NCBI GenBank assembly: GCA_023362775.1
Contig: JALMGJ010000012.1
Span: 25,885,001-25,949,000, forward strand
Direction: 5' to 3'
DNA from: Charina bottae
Taxonomy: Eukaryota > Chordata > Lepidosauria > Squamata > Charinaidae
Length of the DNA: 64,000 bases
Shown: piece after piece, positions 48,513-62,231 of the stretch
Position numbering within the stretch: position 1 is the first letter of the stretch
Layout of the letters: each line of letters starts with the position of its first letter
The notes under the pieces: model-generated
Database searches by the model: none
What the model saw: the letters and a program-made list of their open reading frames with translations, nothing else
Told to the model about the DNA's origin: nothing
Position numbers and translations under genes: made by a program

Positions 48513-48594
48513 GCACCTGATGAGCGAAACTATCACATTTTCTATCAGCTGTGTGCTTCTGCTGGTCTTCCAGAACTGAAAGATCTCTCACTAT
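48513..48594 (+). CDS. MYO5B: MYO5B motor exon ([14 protein letters not shown])
   Basis: 82-base exon, 27 codons plus the first base of a split Leu codon, between TTATTTCTCAG and GTAAGT. It encodes [20 protein letters not shown] then ELKDLSL. The [11 protein letters not shown] core is nearly invariant in class V myosins; the ASAGLPELK tail is close to MYO5B (AAAGLPEFK as recalled). A BovB LINE with a nested hAT element begins about 140 bases downstream in the intron, and a hAT MITE ends 350 bases upstream, so this small exon sits in a heavily invaded stretch but is itself intact. Confidence 0.95.
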
Positions 48595-48729
48595 GTAAGT
48601 ATGCTATTTTGCATATAGTATTCAGCCTCCACAATGAAAAAGCTCTATTCTCCTTTACTTTACTTTCAAAAACAATGAGTTTTTTGTTCTGAAACTCCAA
48701 ACAACCAATTTGTAGAAGACGTCTACTTC

Positions 48730-49600
48730 TTGGGAGGAGAGCAATGGCAAATCTTGATAAAATAGTTAAGAGCAGAGACATCACACTGACAACAAAGGTC
48801 CGCATAGTTAAAGCAATGGTATTCCCTTGTAGTAACCCAGAGCTTTCCAAACTGTGTGTCGCGACACAAAAGTGTGTCGCCACACACAGCGTGGTGTGTC
48901 GCCACACCACCCGGAAGCGGCGGAGCGCGCGTGCACGGCGGCCGCCATGCACGCGCGCGCCGCCGCACGCCCCCCGCGCCGCCGCCCCCCCCGCGCCGCC
49001 ACTGTGCGTGTGCGCATCGGCGCACAGCCCCCCGCGCCGCCACCGTGCGCGTGCACGCTGCCGCACACCCCCCCGCACCACCACCGTGCACGCACGCCCC
49101 CCCCGCGCCGTCGCCGTGCGCGCGCCCGCCGCCACTGGTGTGTCGCCAGCGGCAGCACTTTGGAAAGCCCTGTAGTAACCTATGGCTGTGAGAGCTGGAC
49201 CATAAGGAAGGCTGAGCGAAGGAAGATAGATGCTTTTGAACTGTGGTGTTGGAGGAAAATTCTGAGAGTGCCTTGGACTGCAAGAAGATCAAACCAGTCC
49301 ATACTCCAGGAAATAAAGCCAGACTGCTCACTTGAGGGAATGATATTAAAGGCAAAACTGAAGTACTTTGGCCACATAATGAGAAGACAGGATACCCTGG
49401 AGAAGAAGCTGATGCTAGGGAAAGTGGAAGGCAAAAGGAAGAGGGGCCGACCAAGGGCAAGATGGATGGATGATATTCTGGAGGTGACGGACTCGACCGT
49501 GGGGGAGCTGGGGGTGGTGACGGCCGACAGGAAGCTCTGGCGTGGGCTGGTCCATGAAGTCACGAAGAGTTGGAAGCGACTGAACGAATAAACAACAAAA
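48730..49600 (+). mobile_element. BovB LINE fragment interrupted by a hAT element
   Basis: Left part reads MANLDKIVKSRDITLTTKVR then IVKAMVF; right part (49173 on) reads TYGCESWTIRKAERRKIDAF through ARWMDDILEVTDSTVGELGV to LVHEVTKSWKRLNE, ending at a TAA near 49589. Nearly the same as 15997-16480. The insert at 48838-49172 breaks the frame; a long conceptual frame spanning both is an accident of the open GC-rich insert. Confidence 0.9.
48838..49172. mobile_element. CpG-rich hAT-like element nested in BovB
   Basis: 335 bases, ends CAGAGCTTTCCAAACTGTGT and AGCACTTTGGAAAGCCCTG, perfect 8-bp duplication TAGTAACC (48830-48837, 49173-49180). The core is a run of C-rich, CpG-rich imperfect repeats of about 45 bases (CCCCGCGCCGCCAC, GTGCGCGTGC), unlike the cores of 40362 and 41585. 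Confidence 0.93.
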
Positions 49601-49724
49601 GCATGCCCAAGAAAAAGAACAGTGTCTAGAGAAAGGATGAAGTTGTACGAACAGTGGCAGAGTTGGTTCTGTGAAGCAAAGTAAATAGATTGCAGTCTGA
49701 AATACAATTTTCACACCAGGATGG

Positions 49725-50962
49725 CTTTTGGTGATTTCAGTTCCCATGCCGTGGGGGAGAGGTCTGGTCTAGCAGGTGAGTTCATACTCTCCATGGCATC
49801 CATATGCCTGTTACTAGTCATTGTGGCCCTAACACAGATCGTTGGGCACAAACTAGCCCTAGTCTTAACTTTGGAGTATCTGTAGGTGCAGGACATTAAC
49901 ATCTGCCACAGTCAGAGCACTTCCTTGTGAAACTGCAGGTGGATGCCCTGGACCTCTGCATGGGCAGTGGGCCCTTTAGAATGGTCCCCCTCGGTTGTCC
50001 AATGGATCCAGAAGGAATCCACGGATGCTTGACAATTTGGTGGGCAGTTCCATCTCATATCTGGTTGATCTTGGAAACTCAGAGGTACCCAAAGTTCTGG
50101 ATAAGATCACTCCTGTGAGGCCTCTGCCCAGTCACCAATCAGAGATAACCCCTTGGTTTACTGAGGAGCTAATGGAAGTGAAGCGATTAAAAAGCTGCCT
50201 CAAATGACAGTAATGGAAGACCAGAAATGGACCAACTGAACCCTGGGAAGAGCTGAGCCTGTGTGATGCATCATTTCTCTGTGCTTATGGTGTGCACAGA
50301 TTCTTGCCTTGTGGGTTCAGGGTTCAGACTTACCCAAGCCATTTTAGGAAAGATGACAGAGTCCTCTGAGATGAATGAGGTGATGTTTTCTGATACCATC
50401 TGGTTTTCTCTGAGCCTGTGAAGCCTGAGGAAGTGGACAGGATCCTCTGTAATGAATTCTGCTACCAGTGGACTAGATCCACGTCTCTCCTGGCTCTTTC
50501 AAGCAACCAAATGGGTGTGAATGGTTAGATTCAAAAGATGGTCAGTGTTTCTTTAATGGAAACTGTAGTGCCACCTGCATGAAACCCGAAGAAGATCTCC
50601 CTGGATCTGGCTGTTTTCTACAACTTTTGTCCAGGCTTCAAATTCCCCTTTTCATGTGAAGGTTATTGTGAAGGTGGTAAGGGTCTATCTGCAGAGGACC
50701 CTAGAGAAAATGGATTATCTGGATCTCTGACAGTCAGGATTCAAGCCCCATTATGGAAAAAACAGCATTGGTTCCTCTGCTTAATGTCCTTGTCAGGACT
50801 TGGATGGGGGGTTATACTCCTCTTGGTCCTGTTAGATTGAATACTTGAGCTGTGACATCAGCATTTTCAACTATGGAGAGAATGTTCTGAGTTGTATGAT
50901 ACAGTATGAAAAGGATTGCATGTAGTGTTAGCTGCCAAGTAGAGGTATTAACTGTATCCCGT
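49725..50962 (+). pseudogene. decayed L2/CR1-type LINE ORF2
   Basis: Scattered frames read DFSSHAVGERSGLAG, then QSEHFLVKLQVDALDLC-like text near 49910, DKITPVRPLPSHQSEITPWF and TEELMEVKRLK (50101-50200), and a reverse-transcriptase stretch near 50700-50840 (ENGLSGSLTVRIQAP, LSGLGWGVILLLVLLD). The order endonuclease, linker, RT is that of L2/CR1 LINEs. Many stops and frameshifts. Confidence 0.65.
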
Positions 50963-51255
50963 TATTTATTTATTTATTTATTTATTTATTACATTTCTCT
51001 ACCGCCCATCTTGCGTACAACGACTCTGGGCAGCTTACAATAAAAAAAATGGCAGATCGCTAAAAACAATTCAATATAACTATAACTATAAATGCAAATA
51101 CATATAAATACAAATACAGAATATAAAATATAAAATTCAAGATGGGAAATAAGATCTTATCCTGGGACCCTCACGGAGCCAACCACCCCCATGAATAGCT
51201 GTCCCCCCTCCCATCCCAGGTGGCATAACCATGTCTTTACTCCCTTCCGGGCAAG
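50963..51255 (-). mobile_element. L2/CR1-type LINE 3' tail, antisense
   Basis: TTTA array, then ACCGCCCATCTTGCGTACAA CGACTCTGGGCAGC and CCTCCCATCCCAGGTGGCAT. It lies tail to tail with the + strand LINE and ends about 45 bases before the MYO5B exon at 51299. Confidence 0.7.
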
Positions 51256-51298
51256 CTTTCCCCCCTTTAACTTGCTTTTGCTGTTCTTTCTCTTCTAG

Positions 51299-51406
51299 TG
51301 GATGCCAAAGATTTTTTCTATACATCTTTGGGAGGAGACACCTCCCTTGAAGGAGTGAACGATGCAGATGATTTTGAGAAAACAAGGCAAGCTTTCACCC
51401 TGCTTG
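51299..51406 (+). CDS. MYO5B: MYO5B motor exon (DFFYTS...[10 protein letters not shown])
   Basis: 108-base exon between a TTCTTCTAG acceptor and a GTAAGG donor. It starts with two bases that complete a Leu codon, has 35 whole codons ([20 protein letters not shown], then [15 protein letters not shown]) and ends with the first base of a Gly codon. [33 protein letters not shown] is the MYO5B pattern; MYO5A has a quite different NFNYTKQGGSPVIEG stretch here, so this exon is the clearest evidence for MYO5B rather than MYO5A. A LINE tail on the opposite strand ends about 45 bases upstream of the exon, just before the polypyrimidine tract. Confidence 0.96.
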
Positions 51407-51516
51407 GTAAGGGTTTCATAACAACTTGGGCTGCTTCCTGGGAAAATCTGTGGCTGCTACAACTATTGTTTGCAAAGACTTAGGATAACTCTTCAGGAAC
51501 TTTACAGGATAGTGTA

Positions 51517-51634
51517 CAGTTTTTCAAACTTAGCAATTTTAAGACGTGTGGACTTCAGCTCCCAGCATGCTGGCTGGGGAATTCTGGGAGTTGAAGTCCA
51601 CACATCTTAACGTTGCCCAGTTTGAAAGACACTG
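51517..51634. mobile_element. palindromic hAT MITE
   Basis: CAGTTTTTCAAACTTAGCAA to CCCAGTTTGAAAGACACTG with TGCTGGCTGGGGAATTCTGG in the middle. Target duplication not clear. Confidence 0.85.
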
Positions 51635-51833
51635 GTGTAAACCTCGGAGATATTTGTGTATGCTGTCCAGTGGGTTTTGCTTAGACTTTCATAGGTTACC
51701 ACTTTAATTAAGTAAGTGGTCTACTTGGTAGGCTGCACATATTTAAGGTTATTTCCAATATAAATATTGGCAGAATCCGTAGAGAGCAGGCATGAGGTTA
51801 GAAGGTAAAACTCAGGTAATGCTGCTATAGGAT

Positions 51834-52222
51834 TGTCAGGACTCTGACAGGCACTCAGAGCCCTGCCATTAAGAAAGCATTGACAGAACCAAAGAGGAAA
51901 ACAAAGCGGACAATTAAGCGACCATCAGCGCCGGAACAAGAACAATAAACCCAAGGCGCGGCCAGAAGATAACCATCACCCCCGCTGCCCAGCTGAAGGG
52001 TACTCCAGGGCACTGACCAGAAGCGGACCAGAGGGAAGCCTTCAGCTGGGAGGGGGCGGGTACTCTGGCGGGAGGGTTTAAAAAGCCAAGCCGAGAGCCC
52101 GAGAACCATCCGTGCCTCTACTTGCTCACCCATGTCTAGCAATAGACCGTTTACTTACCAATACTTGAGCTGAAGTCATTCTTGGTAGAAACATGTGCGG
52201 CTTGCATGCGGGGCACCTCACA
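51834..52222 (+). mobile_element. solo LTR, 389 bp
   Basis: Starts TGTCAGGACTCTGACAGG and ends GGGCACCTCACA, with 5-bp duplication AGGAT at 51829-51833 and 52223-52227. A TATA-like TTTAAAAAG lies at 52077-52085. GC-rich middle. Solo LTR of an old LTR retroelement, class not resolvable; no coding part. Confidence 0.75.
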
Positions 52223-52608
52223 AGGATAGAGTTTCTTACTACCATTTGTATGGTGTTTAAAAACTCTGTGAGTGTGGATGCACATGCATGTGGTTGTATG
52301 CTCTGTGAAGACATTTTCTTGGCCTTTCGCTATGGTGTAATTTCTTTTTGTCGCTTCATTCAGATTGTAGTTTCTTGTGTTGTCAGTCACTATACAGGTG
52401 CTAAAATGGGAATGTAAGGACTTAAAGAGAAGGCCACTTCTTTTCGTCTAAATTGTGGCGTTTTTTGACCAGGGATGGGTAGTCCATGATGGTCCAGATT
52501 TTGCTGAACTCCAGCTTCCAGCATCCCTCACCGTATGTCATGCTTTCTGGGGCTGCTGGCAGTTGTTGTTCGGGCACTTGAAAATTGGATATCAATTATG
52601 TTTTTCAG

Positions 52609-52718
52609 GAGTAAAGGAGTCCTATCAGATGACCATTTTTAAAATACTTGCCGCCATCCTACACCTTGGAAATGTGGATTTTCAATCTGAACGTGATGGA
52701 GAATCCTGCAGTATATTG
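52609..52718 (+). CDS. MYO5B: MYO5B motor exon ([20 protein letters not shown])
   Basis: 110-base exon between TTTTTCAG and GTAAGT. Two bases complete the split Gly codon, then 36 codons encode [20 protein letters not shown] and [16 protein letters not shown]. The ILHLGN helix is a standard upper-50K myosin motif. ERDGESCSI matches the MYO5B form (ERDGDSCSI as recalled). It ends on a whole codon, matching the phase-0 start of the exon at 57453. Confidence 0.95.
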
Positions 52719-53094
52719 GTAAGTTTTTAGTTGGCATATGAGGTGCTCTGTGCATCAAAGATGGACCATCCTTAGATCTGCTTTTTTTTATAATTAATCT
52801 TTTGATTAATGCAATGCACGTCAAAAAGAAGCAGGGTTTTGATTGTATAACACAACTTGATCCTGCTAAACTGCACAGGCTTCTTTCAAGAAGGCAGCAC
52901 AATTTTTGTAACACTGTGCAAAGTCTTGACATAGTTATTTCCCATGTAAATGGGGTGCCCTGGAGACATTTGGGGTCTGTGATACCTGTTTACTTCTAAC
53001 TATGCAGGCAGATCATGGAAGGAGTGAGCAAATGCCCAGAGTTTTATGGTCCTTAATGTATCATCCGTTCTTCTAAGATCAAGCCACCTCCATT

Positions 53095-53261
53095 TGAGAG
53101 CCAGTTTGGTCTAGTGGTTAAGGCGCTGGGCCTTAAAACCAGGAGACTGTGAGTTCTAGTCCCACCTTAGGCATGAAAGCCGGCTGGGTGACCTTGGGCC
53201 AGTCACTCTCTCTCAGCCCAACTTACCTCAAAGTATTAGGTATGTTCGCCACATTGAGTTA
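53095..53261 (+). mobile_element. Sauria SINE, full length
   Basis: GAGAGCCAGTTTGGTCTAGT GGTTAAGGCGCTGGG (box A), GTGAGTTCTAGTCCC (box B), GGCTGGGTGACCTTGGGCCA and CTCTCTCTCAGCCCAACTTA, ending TTGAGTTATTTATAAA. This SINE family is confined to Squamata as far as known. Confidence 0.92.
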
Positions 53262-53515
53262 TTTATAAAAAAATATAAAATAATAAAATAAAATAAAATA
53301 ATAAAATATAAAATAAAATAAAATAATAAAATATAAAATAAAATAATAAAATATAAAATAAAATAAAATAAAATAAATAAATAAAATAATAAAATAAAAT
53401 AAAATAATAAAAAATAAAATAAAATAAAATAATAAAATAAAATAAAATAAAATAATAATAAAATAAAATAAAATAAAATAAAATAAAATAAAATAAAATA
53501 AAATAAAATAATAAT
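53262..53515. repeat. AT-rich (AAAAT/AAT)n array on SINE tail
   Basis: About 250 bases of AAAAT, AAT and AAATAAT units with no G or C, grown from the SINE 3' end. Confidence 0.95.
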
Positions 53516-54481
53516 TTCTGGCCTTTCATCCCCAAGGTGGCTTCTGCAAAACCCATCAGACTGTGTAATGGCCAGTAACATTCAAGCTACGGAGCTGTTT
53601 CTTTCTAATCTTTACCAAGTAGATAAGATGTGCTTGTTGATTCATTCAGGATAGCTGTGTCCTGCCCCTGTATTTTGGAACCCAAACCCTCCTGAAAAAT
53701 GTATAGCAATCCTACAAAAGAAAATACTAGTCCCCAAAATTAATTAGATGCCCTGGATTAAACATTTTTTAAATGTCATAAAGAGTAATAGTAGTGCTGG
53801 AATAAGAAACCAGTATCTTAATACTCTTAGAGATATAACCAGGAGTCTCTCCAAGGCACAGAATTTCACAGCTTTGATATTTCTTCAGTGTTTGATGAAA
53901 AACAAAAACCTCTCTTGCATCCTGGCCACCACCCTTCTGATGGAACAAAATACTGGGAAGTGCTTTTGTTGATGAGGATGATTTAAACTGAGCAGAGGTC
54001 AGCTGGTACCTCCAGATGTTTGGAATTACAGCTCCCATGGTCTCTGAACATTGACCATGCTACTGAAGCTTTTAAGAGTTGTAGGGTGAAAGTTCTACAG
54101 GAACCAGGTGACTGAACTTGAATATAATGAAATATGATGGCAAATACAGCAGCAGGAACAAGAAACTTGTGGCCCCAGATGATGGTGAAGTATAACTACC
54201 AACAGGGATGGAACTAGGGTCTGTCACCTGGGGCAAACATGGATTCCCCACCCCCATGGGTTATTTTGTCATTTTGGCACACCCCGGGCATCATTTTGGC
54301 GCACTCCCCAGTGTGGCGCCCGGGGCACATGCCCCGCTTGCCTCCCCTAGTTGCGGCCCTGACTACCAATGTCCTTCAATGTCCTTGCCCAGGGTTGGCT
54401 GGGATTCTTGGGCAATCCATCAGCATGCAGGTTCCCCACTCATCTAATAGAGCATTCGCATCTTAGCCACTAGTCATTTAT

Positions 54482-54720
54482 TTGAGAGCCAGATTGGTGT
54501 AATGGTTAAGGTGCTGGCCGAGAAACCAGGAGACTGTGAGCTGTGGTCCTCCCCTTAGGCTTGAGAGCTGGCCGGGTGACTTCGGACCAGTCCCTCTCTC
54601 TCAGCCCAACCCATCTCAAAGGGGGAGTGTTGTGGGGAAAACAGGAGGCAGGAGAATTATGCATGTCCACTTGAGTTGTACAGAATAAAGGTGGGATATT
54701 GTTGTTATTATCCCACTTAA
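54482..54720 (+). mobile_element. Sauria SINE
   Basis: GAGAGCCAGATTGGTGTAAT GGTTAAGGTGCTGG, GTGACTTCGGACCAGTCCCT, TTGTGGGGAAAACAGGAGG and a short ATTGTTGTTATTATCCC tail. Complete but more diverged than 53095. Confidence 0.88.
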
Positions 54721-56177
54721 TCAATCATTGTTCCCCAGTTGTTGTTTGGACTACAGCTGTGATGATCGGACAGTTGGCCATACTGGCTGAAGTCTGGCCT
54801 AATGTTTCGTAGGTGGGATTTGAACTTGATTTAAGAAGAAAAAGAAAGAGGCCCCATATAGGTGAACTGGGAAAGATAACTTAGACCAACCAAAGGAAAA
54901 TAGACAGAAAGCTTTAAGAAAACAGGAGATTTTTTGCTTTCTAGTCTTTCCTGAGATAGTTGTGCTCCAAGGATAAGATCTGTCCTAATTCCCATCACTG
55001 CATTTAATACAACTTTAACGAGTTACTGTTTGAATCCGATGCACCCATTTCTTCTTAGACTGAAACAACATCTTCGTATGTAAGCAAACTTCAAGCCTTA
55101 TATGAATAACAGCATTTTTAAAAAAAGCATTTCTAAAAGTGTTCCTGTAGTTCCTTCCAATCCCAGATTCAGCAACAAATTTTCCTATCCTTCTAAGGTG
55201 GGGAACAGAAAGAAGCTATAACGTAATGTGTTATCTAAACTGGGCTTCAAATAGTTTAAAAAACAAACCCATCCAAATTTCTTCCCCAAAGGCCAGGGAG
55301 AAATCTGACATCCACCCACAGGGTGTAATCCACCTTTTGCTATGTCCACTTTGCTTTTCACTTTCCCAAAATATGTTAAATGAGATCCTGAAGAGCAAAA
55401 CCCTCATCCATTCACTCAGCCCACCCCTGTACTAACTAAATAAAATGTGATACCATTTCTGATTAATCTATGATGTGTTTCCATGGTCGTCAGCTGAGGT
55501 GTTTTCTTTTTTCTAATTCAAATATTAAAATGTGCTTTGCAATGTTGCTGCAGTTCCTTAAGAGATAACGCAGTGCACTATTTTTAATTCTAAGGCTTGG
55601 ACATAATGAGTCCATAAGCAAATCTTCTCGCAAAGTATTTGCTGTCCTTAATGATGTTGCTGTTATTTAATTGAAATGCATACATGGTTCTTGATGGTTG
55701 ATCTGTCTGCTAACTTATTTAATCAGCAAAACGTAGCAAAATATGAGGATGCAGAGAAGAGAACAGCTTTCTACAGTTGACATTCCTTGCACAATACAAT
55801 CTCCTGGGGCTCTTTTGCTTTGGTTGAGAATTGCCAGCATAACAGCTATGTGCTAGTGGAGACTTCTTAGAATAGTAATCCCAACACAATTTTAGTGCAA
55901 TAAATGGGGATTCTCAGTGCTACAATTATGGAACAGGATTCTCCTGGGTGCAGAAGATTCATCAGCTTTTTCAACCATGTGCACAGTTGTGCAATTTTCA
56001 ACCTCCCCCTCCCCCCCCCCCCCGTATGTGTTAAAAGTAATAGTTAACAAAATAATCAAATTCTCATCAAGTTTCTTGCATTGTCTTCTGAGATCTCATG
56101 AGAAATATGGAGATCTTGTGAGATTTGGCAGTTTGAAAAATTGTGGTTCTTTTTTATTTTTTATTTTTTAAAATAAT

Positions 56178-56411
56178 GATGGAGACCCAGTTTGGTGTAG
56201 GGTTAAGACACCAGGTTAGAAACTGGGAGACCATGAGTTCTAGTCCTGCCTTGGGCACAAACCAGCTGGGTGGCCTTGAGACAGTCCCTCTCCTTCAAGA
56301 ACCCTCAGCCCTAGGAAGCAGGCAATGGCAAACCACTTTTGAAATCTTGCCAAGAAAACTGAAGAGACTAATCCAGCCAGTCACCAGGAATCAACACTGA
56401 CTTGAAGAAGA

Positions 56412-56453
<42 letters not shown>
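56178..56453 (+). mobile_element. Sauria-type SINE with AAT tail
   Basis: GGAGACCCAGTTTGGTGTAG, GTTCTAGTCCTGCCTTGGGC, GGCAATGGCAAACCACTTTT and GAATCAACACTGACTTGAAG, followed by about 14 AAT units. The middle (CAATGGCAAACC) marks a variant subfamily. Confidence 0.82.
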
Positions 56454-56454
<1 letters not shown>

Positions 56455-57064
56455 GTTTTAATTGTTGGACAACTAGAGGTGTGCTAAAATACTAGAGGTA
56501 TTTTGATTACCAAAGCACCTGTAGGCCTTACGTTGGCAGCCTCTGATACTTGGTCAGATGTTGTTTTGCATCAGAATAATCTTGCTCCGTTCCTGTGGCT
56601 TGTCTTCATTTTGACTAAATGAAGGGCAAGAGCTTTTGGTTTTCATATTGTTAAACAATCAAAGTCAGACAACATCAGGCTCGGGTGACAAGCTGGTCGG
56701 TCAATTCCTGTCGCAACCAATGGATCAACATTCGATTGATCAGAAAAAGTGAACCCTGCACCTGCGGGAAAAATACTAGGAAGAAAAAAAAAACAATCAA
56801 AGTCAAAATCGTCTTCATCTACATTATTGTAATTACCCAGAGATCCAGAGAAAAAACTTGTCTAGCTTATGTTTAGGGTGAGTTAACAACATAGGGCATG
56901 CCTGTGGCTGGTTATAGTAGTAGCAACGTTGTGGTGAAGGAGCCCAATGTTTTATAAGCTGGGTGTTGGTACCCTCATCACTGCAAATTAACAAAGCTTG
57001 AAACAGCAGCCCAGGAAGGCAGTCTTGAGTAGACAACTAAAGGTTTCCACACAACCAACTAGTG

Positions 57065-57356
57065 CAGCCTTTCTCAACTTTTGGACCCTGGAGGAACCCT
57101 TGAAATATTTTTCAGGCCTCAGGGAACCCCTGCACATTCAGGCTCAAATATAGGCCAGAAGTTAGGCAATTATTATATTTGTTTCATGGGTAGGCCTGTA
57201 TAGATGCATTAACAGTGTTCTTAACCAAAAAATAAAGAATGAAACTTACCTCTTTAATGTGAAGTTGCCCGAATTTGAAATAATTTTTTAAAATAAATCA
57301 TGATCTCCCAGGGAACCCCTAGTGACCTCTCGTGGAACCCTGGTTGAGAAACCCTG
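57065..57356. mobile_element. 292-bp hAT MITE
   Basis: CAGCCTTTCTCAACTTTTGG to CCTGGTTGAGAAACCCTG; flanks AACTAGTG and CACTTGTG agree at 6 of 8 bases. It ends 96 bases before the MYO5B exon at 57453. Confidence 0.82.
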
Positions 57357-57452
57357 CACTTGTGAATTAGAAGGCTGCATGGATTTTTGCCCTCTAGCGA
57401 CATCTACCTCTATTGTGTGCTTTGCTGAATCAGGTCTTTCTTTATATCCTAG

Positions 57453-57718
57453 AACCAAGATGAACACCTCCATCATTTTTGCAGATTGCTGGGAGTGGAG
57501 CACAGCCAGATGGAGCACTGGCTTTGCCATCGGAAGCTGGTCACCACTTCGGAAACCTACACCAAGAATATGTCCCTCCAACAAGCCGTTAATGCCAGGA
57601 ATGCGCTAGCCAAGCACATCTATGCTCAGCTGTTCAACTGGATTGTGCAGCATATCAACAAGGCCTTGTACACGACGGTCAAGCAGCATTCCTTTATTGG
57701 CGTGCTGGACATTTATGG
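57453..57718 (+). CDS. MYO5B: MYO5B motor exon ([16 protein letters not shown] to DIY)
   Basis: 266-base exon from a TTTATATCCTAG acceptor to a GTGAGC donor. It opens [20 protein letters not shown], then [60 protein letters not shown] and FIGVLDIY, and ends with two bases of a Gly codon. A TTTGCAG lies 32 bases inside the exon and could be mistaken for the acceptor, but starting at 57453 keeps phase 0 with the preceding exon and supplies the (P/N)QDxxLxxFCR stretch otherwise missing. [17 protein letters not shown] is diagnostic of MYO5B. The first half of switch II (LDIYG) ends here. EHLHH differs from the human VYLSN as recalled, so the edge is the least conserved part. Confidence 0.94.
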
Positions 57719-60345
<2,627 letters not shown>

Positions 60346-61602
60346 TGACTAAAATATTTTAAGAATGCAGTAAATGGATAACATATAGGAATATTTTTTT
60401 TGGCCCAACATGTTCATGAAGTTTGTCTTCTAAAAGGGATTAACCCACTCTATTACATACAACTGCTATTAAAAAGCAAAGAAATTTTTGATGAACTCTG
60501 TTGACCAGATGGAATTTGTATGAGTACCCACTGTGAAAATGTGTTGATTTACAGTAGGACCCAAACTGTCTCAGCTGAAATCCTTTTAAATCATATTTCA
60601 GATTAGGAATCCCAATATATTTGTGTTATATAACTATATAAGAAGTTTATGAGCAAGCTAGATATTTTCCTTTAATATAACTCTTGAGAGTTCCTCAGCT
60701 TTTACTAAAGTAAACAGCATCGGAAGACCCTGAAAAAGGAAATTAAATTTCCTTTAATTTAATTAGGAAATTTGTAAATGTTACACTCCAATTCCTACTC
60801 CCTTTTTTAAAACACTAAAAAAAATCCATATCCCTATACAGTGTTCTGCATATCTTCAAGATCTCTGGCTTTTCCGCTGTCCAAAGTTCTTCACAGCCAT
60901 TGCCTGTGGCTTTTTGAATAGTTCGCAGTGTTATTTTTTTTAAAAAGACTCCAATAATTTTCTATGAACTAACTCATTTTGTTTTCTATTAACTCTGCCC
61001 ACATTAATTAAAATGTCCCTATAGGCAATTTTTCATAGCAATGCATATTGTATCTGATTGACAGAGAGGGTGGAATATTTATTTTAAAATATTCATCAAT
61101 CCTTGCAAAAATTCTGTTTGCCACTGCTTGTTTTCTTAATAGCCTAATACATTATGTCTTCATATCCTTAGAAGTGGTTTGTGTTACCACAGTTGCAGTT
61201 CAGCTATTACTCATGCGTGATCTCAAATTGTTAATATTCCTATCCTTATATATAAAGTAGTTTTCATGCATGACTTTGATTTTTATTTTATATTTTCTTT
61301 TTTTTGCATTTACTGGAATAGAGTATATAATCCCTCATCTCTGAAATTGAACTTGACTATATATTAGGGCTCTTCAGAGACCACTCAACCTTTGAGGGTC
61401 AAATCTGAGGCACCAGAAATAGTCTATTCAGCCCCAATCTGGTTGTAAATATCTGTGTTTGTCCCTCTTGATTCTTCCCTTCTCTATCCCCATGTGTTAC
61501 GCATTATAAAATATTTGTTTATTCCAATGTGCTGCCCACTAGTTTCCTTCCTAACAAAGGGTTAGGGACTTACTCTTTTAAGTCCTGACATGTATCATTT
61601 GT

Positions 61603-61941
61603 AAAGGGGCGTGGTGGCTCAGCGGGTAAGACGCCAGGCTTGTTGATCGGAAGATCGCAAGTTCGGAGGTTCGAATCCCTAGCCCTGCGTCCGGAGTGAG
61701 CTCCCGCACTCGCCCCAGCTCTTGCCAACCTAGCAATTCGAAAGCATGCAAATGCAAGTAGATGAATAGGTACCACTTCGGTAGGTAGGCAACAGCGTTC
61801 CGCGCGCGTCATGCCGGCCACATGACCGCAGAAGCGTCTTCGGACAACGCTGGCTCTTCGGCTAACAAACGGAGATGAGCACCGGCCCCTAGAGTCGGAC
61901 ACGACTGCACAACTGTGCGGGGGGAACCTTTACCTTTTTAT
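61603..61941 (+). mobile_element. tRNA-derived SINE, full length
   Basis: Same family as 18124, flanked by TATCATTTGT at 61593-61602 and 61942-61951. Box B GGTTCGAATCC intact. Confidence 0.9.
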
Positions 61942-61974
61942 TATCATTTGTTAGTTTTACATTCTTCCTTTTCT

Positions 61975-62165
61975 TTAGGAGCTCATGGTAGTTTACATGG
62001 GAATCTCTCTTTGTTTTAGCCATATAACAACAACCTGTAGAGCAGGTTGGGTCGAAAGACTCAAAAGTCACCCACTGAGTTTTCATAGCTGAGGGTAGCT
62101 GGGTCTCCCCTGGTCCTGGTCTAAGACCTTAACCGCTACATCCCACTTGCTCTCCAATTTGGTGT
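61975..62165 (-). mobile_element. worn antisense SINE
   Basis: ACAACCTGTAGAGCAGGTTG GGTCGAAAGACTC, AGTCACCCACTGAGTTTTCA and GACCTTAACCGCTACATCCC follow the antisense SINE order ending at box A. Strongly diverged. Confidence 0.5.
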
Positions 62166-62231
62166 GGGGGGAGAACCAAGCAAAAGCAAGGCTGAATTTG
62201 AAAATGGGCCGGATCTAGCTAGGAGCAGTGC

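Larger units (their letters stand above)
48595..51298 (+). other. MYO5B: MYO5B 2.7-kb intron
   Basis: Almost wholly mobile DNA: a BovB LINE fragment with a nested hAT element, then a decayed L2/CR1-type LINE on the + strand, and an antisense LINE tail running almost to the next exon. Confidence 0.85.
51407..52608 (+). other. MYO5B: MYO5B 1.2-kb intron
   Basis: Contains a hAT MITE and a solo LTR. Bases 52470-52570 are a worn MITE-like stretch with GGCAGTTGTTG-type text; the rest is unremarkable. Confidence 0.8.
52719..57452 (+). other. MYO5B: MYO5B 4.7-kb intron
   Basis: Carries three Sauria-type SINEs, an AT-rich array and a hAT MITE that ends 96 bases before the exon at 57453. Bases 53520-54000, 54725-56170 and 56460-57060 hold nothing I can name; a worn MITE piece with TTTGGAATTACAGCTCCCAT lies near 54015-54060. 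Confidence 0.8.

Noticed and set aside
48854..49591. A 245-codon open frame joining a GC-rich segment to reverse-transcriptase text
   Set aside because: It is a chance fusion of the open hAT insert with the BovB fragment; the 8-bp duplication shows the insert is foreign.
57485..57718. Exon start at the internal TTTGCAG
   Set aside because: It breaks phase with the preceding exon and removes the conserved QDxxLxxFCR stretch.
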